DNA of 64,000 bases, from positions 1,479,413-1,543,412 of the forward strand of contig CALYLW010000136.1 in assembly GCA_944989445.1 (NCBI GenBank), given 5' to 3'. The translations under genes and the position numbers were made by a program. Positions 1 through 11,441 of this stretch are shown here, one piece after another (the stretch's first letter is position 1; each line of letters opens with the position of its first letter). The DNA comes from Ampullaceana balthica. Its lineage: Eukaryota > Mollusca > Gastropoda > Lymnaeidae. Under the pieces are notes generated by a model, which was given only the letters and a program-made list of their open reading frames with translations, was not told where the DNA came from and searched no databases.

Positions 1-500
1 CTGGAGCCGAAATCCCGTACACCCCCACTTCAAAGAACTATCAGATTATTAAAATGACTTTAATAGTAGAATAGTTAATTGTTAAGAGTTGTCACAGTTA
101 TTCAATGACACAGTAACTCAATCAAGGAATAATTTTAAAACAAAACTTTCAAAAATTAGACTTGATAATTATATAATACACATAATTTAACTGCTACCTT
201 CTCATTTACAATGGTTGAAATCAAGTTTTAGATAATCTTCCGATTATGCATTCTATTGACACAGGATAAGAAGTAGATTAGCGAAACTTGACCTCAACCA
301 TTTTGTAAATAATAATAAGGAAACAAAATAAAAATTTGACTAAAAAAAGACTAGTTTGACAAATTATGTGACCAACTCTTGTGCTATATTGAATCTGTTT
401 ATTATGCATGGTCTTATGAATTTTGTTTCATTAAAAAATATTCACTTGACATCATCTTACAACGGTGAATTGAAGTGTTCATCCATAATTACTACGGACA

Positions 501-1163
501 TCAATCTTTCACGATCATCGTTTCCTGGAAGGATAATTGCAGACAGATCAACTCGTCCTCATCTAGCAACTCAACAGCCTCTGTATGTGCATTTTCTCTT
601 CTGGCAATAACTGCGATGGGTTCTCTTTGCCTTCTAGAAGCGATTCTCAAAGGACGGATGCGTTTTATCTGAGTTAATTCTTGAACAGTTTGAGTGGGCA
701 CATTCTCCTGAGCCTGTGTGTTGTCCTGTATGTTTCTTCAATGTTGTTTGTGGGGCAAAATATTAGTGACATACTTTGCAAGGTCGATCAAATAAGCTGG
801 TAATCATATATGGTTGTACTTTGAAAACTCCTGTTGATCTTGGCATAATGTCATCAAATTTGAGAGATTGTGCTACAAAGAAGGAAGGAAATTTATGAGA
901 GTCTGCATCTGCTTTTTATGAAGCTTTGAGTCCATCAATTGTTTGGTTGATTGGGATTGGAGGAGGGAAGAATCTTGAAGGTAAAATGTTGAAATATGAG
1001 CTTCGTCTTCGTCGCAACATTTTATGTCCTGATATTTCACAATTTGAGCGAAATATTTGCTGGTGCGAAGAGGATTGTCAAACCATTCCTTATCCTTCGA
1101 TATCAGTCCTGCTGCATACAATTCAGATTTATGAACAACACACTCAGGAGATATGCATTTCAT
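501..1163 (-). pseudogene. Decayed reverse-strand coding remnant, family not assigned
   Basis: Two reverse-strand open stretches look coding rather than random. The first (1163-873) contains KEWFDNPLRTSKYFAQIVKY and a CC pair; the second (701-501) contains RRQREPIAVIARRE and LLDEDELICLQLSF. They lie in the order expected of one protein, separated by a segment with in-frame stops. The sequence vaguely recalls an uncharacterised protein that recurs many times in invertebrate genomes, often next to mobile elements, but I cannot name it. No start, splice signals or terminal repeats were found. Read as a broken copy of a mobile or multicopy gene; a host gene with short exons is the alternative. 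Confidence 0.4.
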
Positions 1164-1280
1164 GCTATTTTGACATACAACTAATTCTTATGTTTCAAAA
1201 ATATTTTTAGAATTATTTTTAAAACTATTTAAATTCTACTAAAAATATAAATAAATTAGAAAAAAAATACTAAAAAAAAT

Positions 1281-1396
1281 AATAAATGAGTGACATCACA
1301 CATGGCCTGACCCCCTCCCCCCTGACACAATGCGTCAAACTTTCTTACACCCCCTCCCCCCCCTCGGAGCGTGACATATTTTTTGTACGGCACCAA
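1281..1396. mobile_element. Partial GTCCATAAAGTACGTCA-type MITE
   Basis: The block of C-rich runs ending in GAGCGTGACATATTTTTTGTAC matches the right half of the complete MITEs at 13107-13385 and 43301-43549. The left terminal inverted repeat is missing, so this is a truncated copy. The flanking C and G homopolymers (1500-1530, 1637-1652) are low complexity with no coding signal. Confidence 0.55.
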
Positions 1397-1984
1397 AGAC
1401 GAGGAAGATGACATTCTTAGAAGAGACGAAAACTTTTAAACACAAATCTTTTCCCCTATTAGCTTTCAAGTAGATTTCATAACACAGGGTCGGATGAACA
1501 CCCCCCCCCTACCTCCCCCTTCCCCCAAACAAATAACAAATTTTAAAAAGGCGCATGTTTTGGGAAAGGTGTTCAAATCCCTTAATCCCTTTTCCACGGC
1601 GGCGAATAAATTGATTTAAAGGATGTGAACATTGTGGGGGCGGGGGGGGGGCATATTATAAGAAGATGCTCACAAAGCTTGGTGCTAATTGTATCAGAAT
1701 GGAAAATATGTGAAATAATTTTTAAAAATACGTGTGTTGTATTGTTTTTTTAAAAGATAAATAGTGTTGTCTACAAACGAAGAGACGGACTCAATTCCAT
1801 GGAAAACAGATTTTTGTCCCCAATTACAAATTCTCTGGCAATTAAACGTTTTCCTTTACAAAATTAACTAATTTATACGTGAACAAATTTCATTTATTTA
1901 TCATTGGCGAATTCTAAAATATAGGTAAATCTCAATTCTTGTATAAAATAAATAAACTATCACACAGCCTTGATTGAATAGCAC

Positions 1985-1998
1985 AAACACACACACAC

Positions 1999-2045
<47 letters not shown>
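1985..2045. repeat. (CA)n/(TA)n microsatellite
   Basis: A short CA run passes into about 22 TA repeats. Simple sequence only. Confidence 0.9.
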
Positions 2046-2049
<4 letters not shown>

Positions 2050-2260
2050 GATAGAAAGAGGGTGAGAGATTTCTTGTATATTGTATAAAAATTGTTTCTT
2101 TTCAAACGTATCTTTCAGGCCAATTATGCCTTTTGACAGGTATGTGTATTAGATTAAAACATTCTTTTTTTAATTTCGTAGTCACATATTTACCATTTAT
2201 ATTCTTTAATTTTTTTCTTTCATGTTTACGGCATTTTCTGAAAAAAGCCTGTACACATAA

Positions 2261-2341
2261 TCTATATACATAACTCTCTTCGTGGTCGGACCCTGCGAGA
2301 CACCAAGCTGCACGTATGTTCAACAGATTCTAATTTTAGAA
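2261..2341 (+). mobile_element. Extra 5' end of the Helitron that follows
   Basis: This 81-bp stretch begins with TCTATATA after an A and continues with CTTCGTGGTCGGACCCTGCG, as the next 81 bp do. It is a duplicated Helitron 5' terminus placed head-to-tail with the fuller element starting at 2342, as happens when Helitrons insert in tandem or misread their own end. Confidence 0.55.
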
Positions 2342-3886
2342 TCTATATATATATAATTATCTTCGTGGTCGGACCCTGCGAGACACCAAGCTGCAAGTAT
2401 GTTCAACAGATACTTATTTTAGAAAGCAGCGCACCAAATTACTGCACCAATGCATCAAAAGGTGTGCAAATTAAATATGCGCCGTAAAAAAAAATATATG
2501 ACGTCATTGTTTTCGCTGATATTTTAATTTTGTAATAAAAACAACCCGTAAAAAACCAAGTTTTTGACTATAAATCCTTTATGTACGAGAAGTAATTAAA
2601 AGAATGTTCATTATAATACGCAGCGCCAGACCATCCAGAAATACAAAATTGCACTTGTGTCGTAAAACATGTTTAATATAATGCGCACCGATCAGGAATA
2701 TGTTTATAAAAAGAGCTGTCAGTAAAATACGCACCTTATTGCGCGACAGAAAGGTTGTTCAATATAATACGCACCGCGACGCTCTATCTCAAAAAATAGC
2801 ATGATACATAGGAATAAATAAAATAATCTAAAAAATCAATAATTTAATTACGGTACATGCGATCGATCTGAAAATTTGATACATTGTTTTTATCATCGGT
2901 ACGAAACTGCCTGCAAAATTTCAGCTCGCTATCTTGCGAGCAAGTGGGTTAAAAATCGATCAAAAGTTTTGGCGACAAACAAGCAAGCAAGGTCGGTCGG
3001 CCGCAGACACCACGAGTTAATATAAAGGATTTAATAAAAACAACCCGTAAAAAACCAAAGTCTTTGACTATAAATCCTTTACGTATGAGACGTAACTAAA
3101 AGAATGTTCATTATAACACGCAGCGCAAGACCATCCAAAAATACAAAATTGCAGTTGTGTCGTAAAACGTGTTTAATATAATGCGCACCGATCAGGAATA
3201 GGTTTATAAAAAGTGTTGTCAGTAAAATACGCACCTTATTGCGCGACAGAAAGGTTGTTCAATATAATACGCACCGCGACGCTCTATCTCAAAAAATAGC
3301 ATGATACATAGGAATAAATAAAATAATCTAAAAAATCAATAATTTAATTACGGTACATGCGATCGATCTGAAAATTTGATACATTGTTTTTATCATCGGT
3401 ACGAAACTGCCTGCAAAATTTCAGCTCGCTATCTTGCGAGCAAGTGGGTTAAAAATCGATCAAAAGTTTTGGCGACAAGCAAGCAAGCAAGGTCGGTCGG
3501 CCGCAGACACCACGAGTTAATATAAAGGATTTAAAAAGGGAACAATGTATAAAGTTATCAAATACTTTGTGTACATTTTAGAAAGTTGAATATTTCGTAT
3601 TGTTCAAACAAGGACAAGTTAGTTGGGATTTTGAAAAAGGTGGGCGCCGTAGGCGCCCTAAAAAATTGCATTTTTTCAAAATAAATAGATTTCAGCTGAA
3701 CACTTCCGTCATTTTTTACGGGTGATACGCCGCAGGTCTCTCCAGAGTTCCTTCTTTTCATTCACTCACAGTCGTTTGCCCAAACCCACCCCATTTTGAC
3801 AACTGTTTAAAATAACTGTGTCTTTCAGGAAGTCTTCACCCGTCACTAAATCATTAGCGGCGTATGCTACGCCGCGGGTCAGCTAG
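2342..3886 (+). mobile_element. Non-autonomous Helitron
   Basis: The left end is TCTATATATA preceded by A. The right end is an 8-bp stem (3857-3864 with 3868-3875, loop TGC), then GGGTCAG and terminal CTAG followed by T. A TC 5' end, a subterminal 3' hairpin, a CTRR end and insertion between A and T are the Helitron signature. There is no Rep/helicase ORF. The body holds a tandem dimer of a ~499-bp repeat. A related 3' end lies at 62500-62668, and the 5' end recurs on the minus strand near 63003. Confidence 0.75.
2533..3531. repeat. Tandem dimer of the ~499-bp repeat family
   Basis: Units start at 2533 and 3032, both with TAATAAAAACAACCCGTAAA, and end with GAGTTAATATAAAGGATTTA. The copies are nearly identical, so the duplication is recent. 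The family recurs at 8375-8925, 17838-17960 (fragment), 30247-30812, 36885-36915 (tail only), 41800-41840 (tail only) and, reversed and again dimeric, 49222-50130. No coding capacity is seen. Confidence 0.8.
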
Positions 3887-4665
3887 TATTCTAGTTTAAT
3901 AAAAGCTACGTTATTTCCTCTATAAAAAGGGGCAAAACTGTTGACATTACTTAAAGCTTTTGCAGTTATAAGTTTCAATCTCAAGAAAGCCTAAGTAAAT
4001 AGCATCTTTGAAAAAGCTTGATCTCCCTAATCTGGTGCTATCTTAGAACAATAGCTATTTTTTCCTTAGTATTTTCTAAACAAATTATCTTTTCTTAAGC
4101 CTTCAATCACATAGTCTTTCTAAAGATTATGATGTCAGATCCTAACCAGAGAATGAAATGAGGATTTCTTTAATTAAAACCCTAACTAAATCAATATCTT
4201 AGCAAAATTATTATCGTTTTTATACTGAATATGACAAAACTAAACAAATGATTTTTCTGATTTCTGAAAGAAAAAATCAAATGAAAAGCTTATGCTGTAT
4301 CTTTATTTTTCCAAAAAGCCTATATCAATTTCTACGATTTATGAACAATCAATTATTAAGAAAAAATGTATTTCATGCCATTTGATTTGTACAATTTCGA
4401 TAAACTATATTATTTTTCCCCAGTCTTAGTTATTTCGAAAGTCCTTTAACTAGTGTACAACATTCAGTAAAGCTTAGGGGACAAAATTACGTCCAAGTTT
4501 TATGTCAACCTTGTATTTCCCTTTTAAAAATCATATTTTGTTACTCTTGTGTTTATGAGATTAAAACAAAAATGCCAAGTTAATACTGAATATTCAAGAT
4601 ATATTCCGATACAAAATATTATACTATTTAGGCTTTCAGAAATCTAGACATTTAAAAACAAACAA
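3887..4665. other. AT-rich stretch without recognised feature
   Basis: No ORF, splice-exon pattern, terminal repeat or tandem repeat was recognised. A CA-rich run (about 4672-4742) follows; similar runs precede micro-exon C in each array module, so this may be the degraded left edge of the array. Confidence 0.5.
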
Positions 4666-5023
4666 AACCAAATAACACACACGCACACACAAGCGCACAC
4701 ACACACACAAACACACCATAACAGACAGACATACACACACACAAATAAATATGGCTATCTAATGGTAATTTCCGGGATTTGTGTTTATATGTCAAGATCC
4801 ATGAAGAAATACATAAAAACTGGCTAATTTATAAAGACAATGATATGTTTTAAAGTACCCATGTGTTAAGAAGAACGATACATTTTAAAATAATCCTATA
4901 ATGTTTTTGGTCATATTTACTTATCTAAAATTCATGACATCTAAATTGCGTCAAATAAAATATCTTTTATTCCTTTAATGAGTATGCATTATAAGTGTGT
5001 TCGTGTATGTTCCTCTCTGACAG

Positions 5024-5065
5024 CCAAGCCAATGGTGAGGTCGAATGAAAGGTCCCACCGAAATC
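5024..5065 (+). CDS. Candidate micro-exon at the left edge of the array
   Basis: A 42-nt stretch is preceded by a pyrimidine-rich TCCTCTCTGACAG acceptor and followed by a near-consensus donor GTAAGTATT. Only one reading phase is open, with the exon starting by completing a phase-1 codon, as in the downstream micro-exons; it reads KPMVRSNERSHRN. Its flanks do not align well with modules B or A, so it may be a divergent or founder exon. The composition (basic, Ser-containing) fits the array. Less certain than the repeated exons. Confidence 0.45.
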
Positions 5066-5349
5066 GTAAGTATTAAACAATTTTCATAATATCATTTTAA
5101 CTTATATTGAATAAAAAAATTTAATTTTCAAGAACAAATATTATACACACATGTTTATATACTAATGTCTTTTTTTATAAAATGCAAATATCTCTTTTAA
5201 TTTTTTTTAAAACTTGAGACCTATATTTTTTTAAAAAATGATGTATATACACAAAATAATTTAAAAAATAATAATTACATTGTTAAAAGCTAACAATCAC
5301 ACACCGGATGTAGAATTCAGTTTAACTATTTAAAATTATATTTCTATAA

Positions 5350-5370
5350 GTCCTAACCGTCTTCCGACAG
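5350..5370 (+). pseudogene. Degraded micro-exon C, copy 0a
   Basis: 21 nt aligning with exon C of the intact modules, reading PNRLPT in the shared phase and followed by donor GTATAT. The acceptor is AA where other copies have AG; the nearest AG would make a 20-nt exon and break frame. Downstream sequence matches the post-C intron of other modules. Confidence 0.5.
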
Positions 5371-5740
5371 GTATATTTGAGATATATTAGATTTAGAATT
5401 ATTATAAAAACATTTTGTACTTGGTAATTTTATGTGTTTCATAATTAGATTATTACTTTTCTTAACAGAAGATATTAAAAAGAAAAAATCTGATAGTCGT
5501 TATATATAATTGCATGTCTTATTTAATTATCGTCCATTTCCTAAACATTAAATAATGCTTGGTATTGTTACTTTTTAAAAATTACAATGCATACACAAAA
5601 TATAATTGTTCAATAAAATAGATCCACACGCATAAACAGAAACAAACTGACACAAACACACATACACTGAAACAACATACACACACAGGGCAATATGTTT
5701 AAATCTGTTTAATTATAATAACATAATTCTATTTTGAATG

Positions 5741-5761
5741 TTTTAATCGTATCCCGATTAG
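5741..5761 (+). pseudogene. Degraded micro-exon C, copy 0b
   Basis: AATCGTATCCCGATTAG aligns with exon C, and the 80 bp after it matches the post-C intron (including TTTGTTTTGTTTT). The acceptor AG is absent. With copy 0a it indicates an older, decayed part of the array. Confidence 0.45.
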
Positions 5762-6253
5762 TAAGTAAGTATGGTGAATTAGGCTTTGACTCATTAGAAA
5801 TATTTGTATACTTAATGTTTGTTTTGTTTTTAAAAAAGTCCGATTTATCTCAAGAAAGTGCGAATATATGGCAACTTTAATTGAAGCTTTGACAAAAAGT
5901 ATGCTTTGAAGAAAATCTAAAGAAAAGACATTTCTGAAACTTTTTTGAAATAAATTTATTATGTGAACAAATCCTGAACAAAGCACGCAAAAAATTAAAG
6001 CCTGAAAACTATTCATTTTCAACACACATTACATTGTATGCCACCACATTAGCTCTATATATTGTAACACTCGTATTCCGTTTCTGCTATTTAACTTCAC
6101 TCATATGTTAACCTGAAGGGTATTATGGGCTTGGTACAAGTTCTCAAAATGAATTTTTCTCAAAATGTTTGCCTCTGTCGTCATTCCTTTAATGGTGAAA
6201 TGTTTTGTGACATTTTATGTTGATCTCTTATAAGTTCTAAACCAATGCATCCA

Positions 6254-6510
6254 GGTCACGGTTGGTCGAGGGGCATGTGTTCTCGGCTGACGTACCGAGA
6301 GAAGTGGGTTCGAATTTTTATGAAGGGAGGGGCTTGTTCCCGTTGCTAAGGACGTCACTGAGTCCACACAGCTCCAAATAGTTAGTTAGGGAAAACACTA
6401 ACGGGGGCACACGAATCCCAGTAGCCTGTGGACGTTGCCCCAAAAGCAAACAATAGTCTGCGCGTTTCTATAAGAACTTAGGACGCAATAATCTTCTGCA
6501 CTGATTGCGA
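6254..6510 (+). repeat. tRNA-derived SINE, copy 1 (diverged)
   Basis: An A-box-like GGTTGGTCGAGGGGCA and a B-box-like GGGTTCGAATTT are spaced as in a tRNA head. The body (GGGGCTTGTTCCCG, AGTTAGTTAGGGAAAACACTAA, GGACGCAATAATCTTCTGCA) matches the cleaner copies at 10163-10437 and 33172-33467. The most decayed of the three. Confidence 0.7.
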
Positions 6511-6664
6511 GGGGAAAATCCTATGGGTGAATCTATTTAGCCAGTCAAAGCTACAAAATAAGATACGAAATATATGAGCAGCTATTGTCTATATTCCTCA
6601 TAGTAATCCATTGAAATTTAAACCGATTAAAAGTTTTGTACCTAATATTGTAATGGCATTTAAA

Positions 6665-6677
6665 CACACACACACAG

Positions 6678-6747
<70 letters not shown>
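6665..6747. repeat. (CA)n(TA)n microsatellite
   Basis: CA repeats followed by about 24 TA repeats, in the intron position equivalent to 17241-17338 of the next modules. Confidence 0.9.
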
Positions 6748-6749
<2 letters not shown>

Positions 6750-6912
6750 GAAAACGATGATCGTCCTAATATTGAATCAATACTTTATTAATATTATTCC
6801 CACTTCAAATACGACAGCAAAAACTTCATTTAATTTTTTTAAAGTGACAATGACAATAACGTAATACTGAGACAATGTCTATTAGCAAAGTATTACAATT
6901 TCTTGGCGCAAA

Positions 6913-6951
6913 ATTACAATCGTTTTACATCTTATTGTTCCAGATTACCAC
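6913..6951 (+). pseudogene. Degraded micro-exon A, copy 1
   Basis: CATCTTATTGTTCCAGATTA followed by TTAAGCGATTTAA aligns with exon A plus its donor (CATCTCATGATTCCAGATCA, GTAAGCGATTTAA). The donor GT has become TT, and the acceptor region has diverged. Its place, followed by the GCATTTATC minisatellite and the CTTCAAGAA motif, is that of exon A in other modules. Confidence 0.5.
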
Positions 6952-7031
6952 TTAAGCGATTTAAATGTAAAAAAAAATATTTTAAAACGACATAATAAAA
7001 AGGTAAATCTGTAAAATAGTTAAGCATTTGC

Positions 7032-7222
7032 GGTAATTTAGTGCATTTATCATTTTCAGGGTGTATCATGATAATTTAGTGCATTTATCATTTTCAGGGT
7101 GTATCATGATAATTTAGTGCATCTATCATTTTTAGGGTGTGTCATGATAACTTAGTGCATTTATCATTTTCAGGGTGTATCATGATAATTTAGTTCATCT
7201 ATCATTTTCAGGGTGTATCATG
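7032..7222 (+). repeat. 38-bp minisatellite, five copies
   Basis: The unit is GATAATTTAGTGCATTTATC followed by ATTTTCAGGGTGTATCAT. The unit is present once in the same intron position of the module at 13570-13605, so the expansion is local to this copy. Confidence 0.85.
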
Positions 7223-7284
7223 ATAATTTAGTCTTCAAGAAGTAATAGAGAAAACATACAAATAAAATTAACACAAAAGCTTGT

Positions 7285-8123
7285 TTAAAAAGATGAGGAC
7301 CCGCTGCAGTGAGGAATGTAGAATCTCGCATGAAAAAGCAGAAAATATTTTTTTAGTCACAAACTAAGTAGTCACACAGGGGACTCAGAACTTTTGTGTT
7401 AGTTGATCAAATTTTTAGGGCTGCGGAAATTATCGATTAATTTCCGCAGCCCTAAAATTAATCGTTAAAAAGTTTATCTATTTAATATCGATTAAAATCA
7501 TTTTAATCGATAAAAATTCGATTAAAATTTAATAAAATATGTATAATATATTTTTTTTTAAATTTTAGTAATAAATAATTAATTATTAATAATTAATTAT
7601 AATTTATATACATTTTTTACGTACAAACATCTCCCGTGTAATATTAAAATTTATTTTATTAATCTATGTGTATCGGCAGAAACTAAAAAAAAATTGTGGA
7701 CGGACAGAAACGAAAGCAAGTTAATAAAAACGTGGTAAAAATATCTGACACCATCAGTGTAGGGAAACAGGGGAAATAACTCAATAAATTTTTTAAAAAG
7801 TCAATTACCTGTTTTTGTTACTTCCCTTGAAATGTTCAGTTTAATGACGTCATAAATTTCTAATTTTGGGCTTTAATCAAAATTATCGATTAATTAATCG
7901 ATAATTTTTCAAAAGTTAACGATTAAATTAAAATTAATCGATAACAGCACTACAAATTTTATATCTCACATTAAATCCCACAATCGATCACAATAAATAT
8001 CAATAAAACTTAGAATTCTGAGTCCCCCTGTGTGACTACTTAGTTTTTGACTAAAAAAATATTTTCTGCTTTTACATGACAGATTCTACATTCCTCACTG
8101 CAGCTTGGACTCATCTTTTTAAA
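7285..8123. mobile_element. Long-TIR DNA element with nested hAT MITE
   Basis: Inverted arms of about 110 bp lie at 7285-7394 and 8014-8123, sharing TTAAAAAGATGAG, GCAGTGAGGAATGTAGAATC and GTAGTCACACAGG. The arms are ~90% alike by eye. Between them sits the hAT MITE 7416-7952 with its own perfect target duplication, so the MITE entered an existing element. No transposase remains. Confidence 0.65.
7416..7952. mobile_element. hAT-type MITE with perfect 8-bp TSD
   Basis: Ends are TAGGGCTGCGG and CAGCACTA, the arms rich in ATCGATTAAT. It is flanked by CAAATTTT at 7408-7415 and 7953-7960, a perfect 8-bp target duplication typical of hAT elements. The left end carries an extra inverted copy of itself. 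Related elements: 9327-10076 and 42246-42656. Confidence 0.75.
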
Positions 8124-8374
8124 ATAGTTTTTTGTTCATTTTATTTTCTACTTTTACGCGTTAACAAAAGATTTGTAAAACTTAATTTCATTCATGAAGT
8201 CCTGTTAAATGTCCTGTTAGCCAAGTTCATCTAGAAACGAAATTTGTTAGCAAAATTTGAAATTTTCTATAAATATAAATTTACACATTCTTAACTCCTT
8301 TCCATATGTGCGCTGATCCTCTGAGCAGAAAAATATTTTTTCACAACGGGAAATGTGTGTCATATTTTCCTTTT

Positions 8375-8925
8375 TTATTTTTCCGCACGACCGACCGCCT
8401 GCAAACCCAAGAGACGACGGTGAAGTTAATATAAGGGATTGAATTAAACAACCCCAAAACAAAGGAAGTTAATATAAGGGATTGAATTAAACAACCCCGT
8501 AAAAAAAGCTTTTGACTATAAATCCCTTAGATATGAGACATAAGTAAAAAGTATTTATCATGCTTACACGCGACAAACATTTACAGACAGAGATTGCCTT
8601 AAATACCCTTTGTTTTAATACGGAGGGGCAGTTAAAATGTTTCGTCACTGATGGCTGAACTTAACTCATCGTGATTCGTAAAATATCAACAAAAGCTGGC
8701 CGCTACATATAGAGATAAACTAAAAATGCATTAATTAATTACGGTAAATTCGATTAATCTGAAAATTTAATAGCTTTATTCTCCACACAAGCCAAACCGA
8801 CTGTGAAAATTTCAGCTCTCTAGCAAGTCAGAAAACGTGTTTACGAGCGTTTTGAAAAAGTTGACGACAGATCCGGAGGCGTTGAATTTGAAGCAGCCGG
8901 AATCCTTCACGAGTTAATAGGATAG
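8375..8925. repeat. ~500-bp repeat family, one copy plus a 3' tail of another
   Basis: The tail GACGACGGTGAAGTTAATAT is followed by a complete diverged copy starting with ACAACCCCGTAAAAA and TTGACTATAAATCCCTTA and ending with CACGAGTTAATAG. Tail-then-copy order shows that this too began as a tandem dimer. Confidence 0.65.
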
Positions 8926-9256
8926 GAGCCTCAAAAATACATTTAGATTTCAAAATTGCAATATGCTCAGCGTTATATTAGTTAATAGATTGTCTTGCTG
9001 AACTGATTGAAAAATAACGAAACTATTGTCTATATAGTGTGACTAATTGTGTCCCGAAATATAAGATTTTGACGACATTTGAGTGACTGATTCATCAGCT
9101 TGAAGTTCTAGTGCAGTGAAGGTTTATTATAATTAATTTTTAAACTTTTATATTTTAGAAGACCTAAATTTAAAAAAAAATTGAAACTAGCTCTCTCGGG
9201 TTTTCTCTTTCGTTGTTTTGTGACGTCTTTATAAGGCTCATTCTTACCCTATTGAA

Positions 9257-9266
9257 TATATATATA

Positions 9267-9326
<60 letters not shown>
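9257..9326. repeat. (TA)n microsatellite
   Basis: About 35 TA units with one interruption, abutting the left end of a hAT element. Confidence 0.9.
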
Positions 9327-9329
<3 letters not shown>

Positions 9330-10076
9330 GGATGCGGAAATTAACGATTAATTTCTCGACTAATCGTTACAATTTTTTAACGATTAGATTTTTTTTAATG
9401 ATTAATTGATCCATCGCTTACAAATTATTGGAAGTAAAAAAGTAAAAAAATTTTTTTTTAAAATAGCGCCGGATACATAATAAATTTCCTGACGATTACA
9501 CGAATATTTTGGTTTTAAACTATAGACTGACAGGAATGTTTAAAATGTTTGCCTACCATGGTTCTAACACTTCGACAACTTGTCAAACCAAATGAAAAGC
9601 TATTGGCAGTATTGGACTATGACTCCGATACAGAAAATGACGACAGGTCTTCTGATGAATTACTGCATTACAAAATGGAGATGAAAATCCATGAATCCAT
9701 TAACCCTCTAAAATGGTGGAAACTTAATGAACACCGATATCCGATAATGTCATCCCTTGCCAAGACCGTTTTGTGCAACCAGTTACCTCAGTTCCATGTG
9801 AATGATTGTTCAGCTCGGCTGGTTATTTTGTCAATTAGACCTGTTCATCACTTGAACCAAATAATTCAACACACTTATCTTTTTTGCGTAGTTGGTTAAA
9901 AGATGACATATAAAGGATACATTCCAGTGTTATTTAGATTTTCAACAAAAACGTTAAATAAGTGTTACAAATGATATCATAAATTTTAATTTTTGGCTTA
10001 ATCGAAATTAACCATTATTTAATCGTTAATTTTTCAAAAGTTAATGATTAAATTTAAATTAATTGTTAACAGCTTT
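9327..10076 (+). mobile_element. hAT element, internally deleted, with transposase remnant
   Basis: The left end TTAGGGATGCGGAAATTAACG and the right end TTAATTGTTAACAGCTTTGA form an imperfect inverted repeat like those at 7416 and 42246. It lies within TA repeats, so a TATATATA target duplication is possible but uninformative. It contains the C-terminal part of a hAT transposase (next entry). Confidence 0.6.
9549..9899 (+). pseudogene. hAT transposase C-terminal fragment
   Basis: The open frame contains ELLHYKMEMKIHESINPLKW followed by WKLNEHRYPIMSSLAKTVL. This matches the hAT dimerisation region, where an NPLxWW motif precedes YPxLSxLA. The rest of the transposase (BED zinc finger, DDE catalytic core) is absent, and the frame runs on into non-homologous sequence. 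The first ATG in frame is at 9558. A dead remnant. Confidence 0.7.
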
Positions 10077-10162
10077 GATATATATATATCGTTGTTGTTT
10101 GTCCACCGTTAGAGACGAGGCCCAGTATCATCACATTAGCAATTTCCTTGTGTTTTATTTGA

Positions 10163-10437
10163 TGGCCTATGGGGACGCGGTGGTCGAGTGACAGTGTGCT
10201 CGACTGGCGTACCGATGGTCGCGATTTCGAATCCATGTGAAGGCAATGATTTGTTCCCGGGGCCTAGGGTGTCCCTGAGTCAACCAGCCGCATAACTAGG
10301 TGCCTAACACTAGTTAGGCGGCTAGTTAATGCGTGGAACCCACAAAGCTGCATCACTTGCCAACAGATCATCTGTCATGGTCTGTGGACGCAATTATCTT
10401 CTGCATAGAAGGTGTGTCTGTATAGATAAGATAAGAA
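10163..10437 (+). repeat. tRNA-derived SINE, copy 2
   Basis: The tRNA-like head has GCGGTGGTCGAGTGACA (A box) and TTCGAATCC (B box), and the body ends in TCTGCATAGAAGG and TCTGTATAGATAAGA. Matches copy 3 over the whole length. Pol III promoter elements are recognisable but diverged. Confidence 0.8.
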
Positions 10438-10444
10438 TCTAAGA

Positions 10445-10945
10445 AGATTCTCCCTAATCTTGCCAGAAAGATGAGTTTACTTTTCAAACTTTTCAAACAA
10501 GATGATGTCATTAGGAGGGTTTCAAGTACGATCCTTCCTGTCCTATTGTCTAGCTCTTTGGAAGCCAATGGTCTGGCATTTGAACATGGACAGGCTGCTG
10601 CGCCATTTGGTAACATTAGGCCACAGGAGACTCGGTTGCTGGGTACTGACTCCAAGGAATCTTTACCAATGTCGCATTGTAGACTTGAACGTATTTATGT
10701 AGTGCTTCTTTAGACCTCCGCGGGCTCTCTGTCCATCAGTAAGCTCGCCATGTTATGGAATGCGCACGACGTTCCTCGCTAGTTGGCTCTTGATCAGACA
10801 TATAAAAGTAGCAAATAATCCTGCCCTGACAACTACTTCTGTGTCTCGAACTTTTTTCTGCTTTTTGATTTTTAAAAATTTTCCTCGGGCTTTTGGTGTA
10901 AAAGGAGTTTAGCAACCTCGCATGGTGTTGGCACACAGACCATGT
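10445..10945 (-). pseudogene. LINE ORF2 C-terminal fragment, module copy 1
   Basis: The reverse strand carries CQHHARLLNSF and other stretches that align with the fragments at 13995-14610 and 28085-28625. The protein pieces resemble the region after the reverse transcriptase in endonuclease-bearing LINEs. The frame is shattered. As the same fragment occurs at the same place in every module, it was part of the ancestral duplicated unit. Confidence 0.6.
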
Positions 10946-11441
10946 TTTGAATGCGTATAATAAAGTAGGAAGTACTTCAGCTCTTTATACTAATCTGCTA
11001 AATGCTACAATGTCATTCGAGATTCTCACATTGGTACACGACCCATGTTTCACGAGCGTATAAATTTATATATAGTTTGTAAATGGCAAACAATAAAAAT
11101 AAATTGTATGTAGAAATTCATAGATTCTAATCATTTATATTTGCATTAGTAATTGTAGAGGGAAAACAAAATGATTGGCGTACCAATAGAGACATACTCT
11201 CAGTAATGCGTACATTCTTTTCAAAATGGTTTATTGCAAATTTTCACTTTCAGTTTTATAGGTCCGTGTGCAAAGTAAAAAACCAACAAAGAAATCGTGT
11301 GAAAATGTGCATTTATTTTTAAGGTATATTTTACAAAATTAAATGCGCAGTTATTCTTAACTGCTTCGAGGCGTCGGTAAGATATCTGCGCAAATTTTGT
11401 TATTACATGTGCGTCTAAATAAATTTCATTTTTTAAAACAG

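Noticed and set aside
2102..2323. Reverse-strand frame RAAWCLAGSDHEE as a gene (echoed at 62637-62984)
   Set aside because: It is the Helitron 5' end read backwards; it recurs wherever that terminus occurs.
7373..7450. Short perfect palindrome at the left end of the hAT MITE as a regulatory hairpin or terminator
   Set aside because: Explained as an extra inverted copy of the MITE end (TAGGGCTGCGG...CCGCAGCCCTA).
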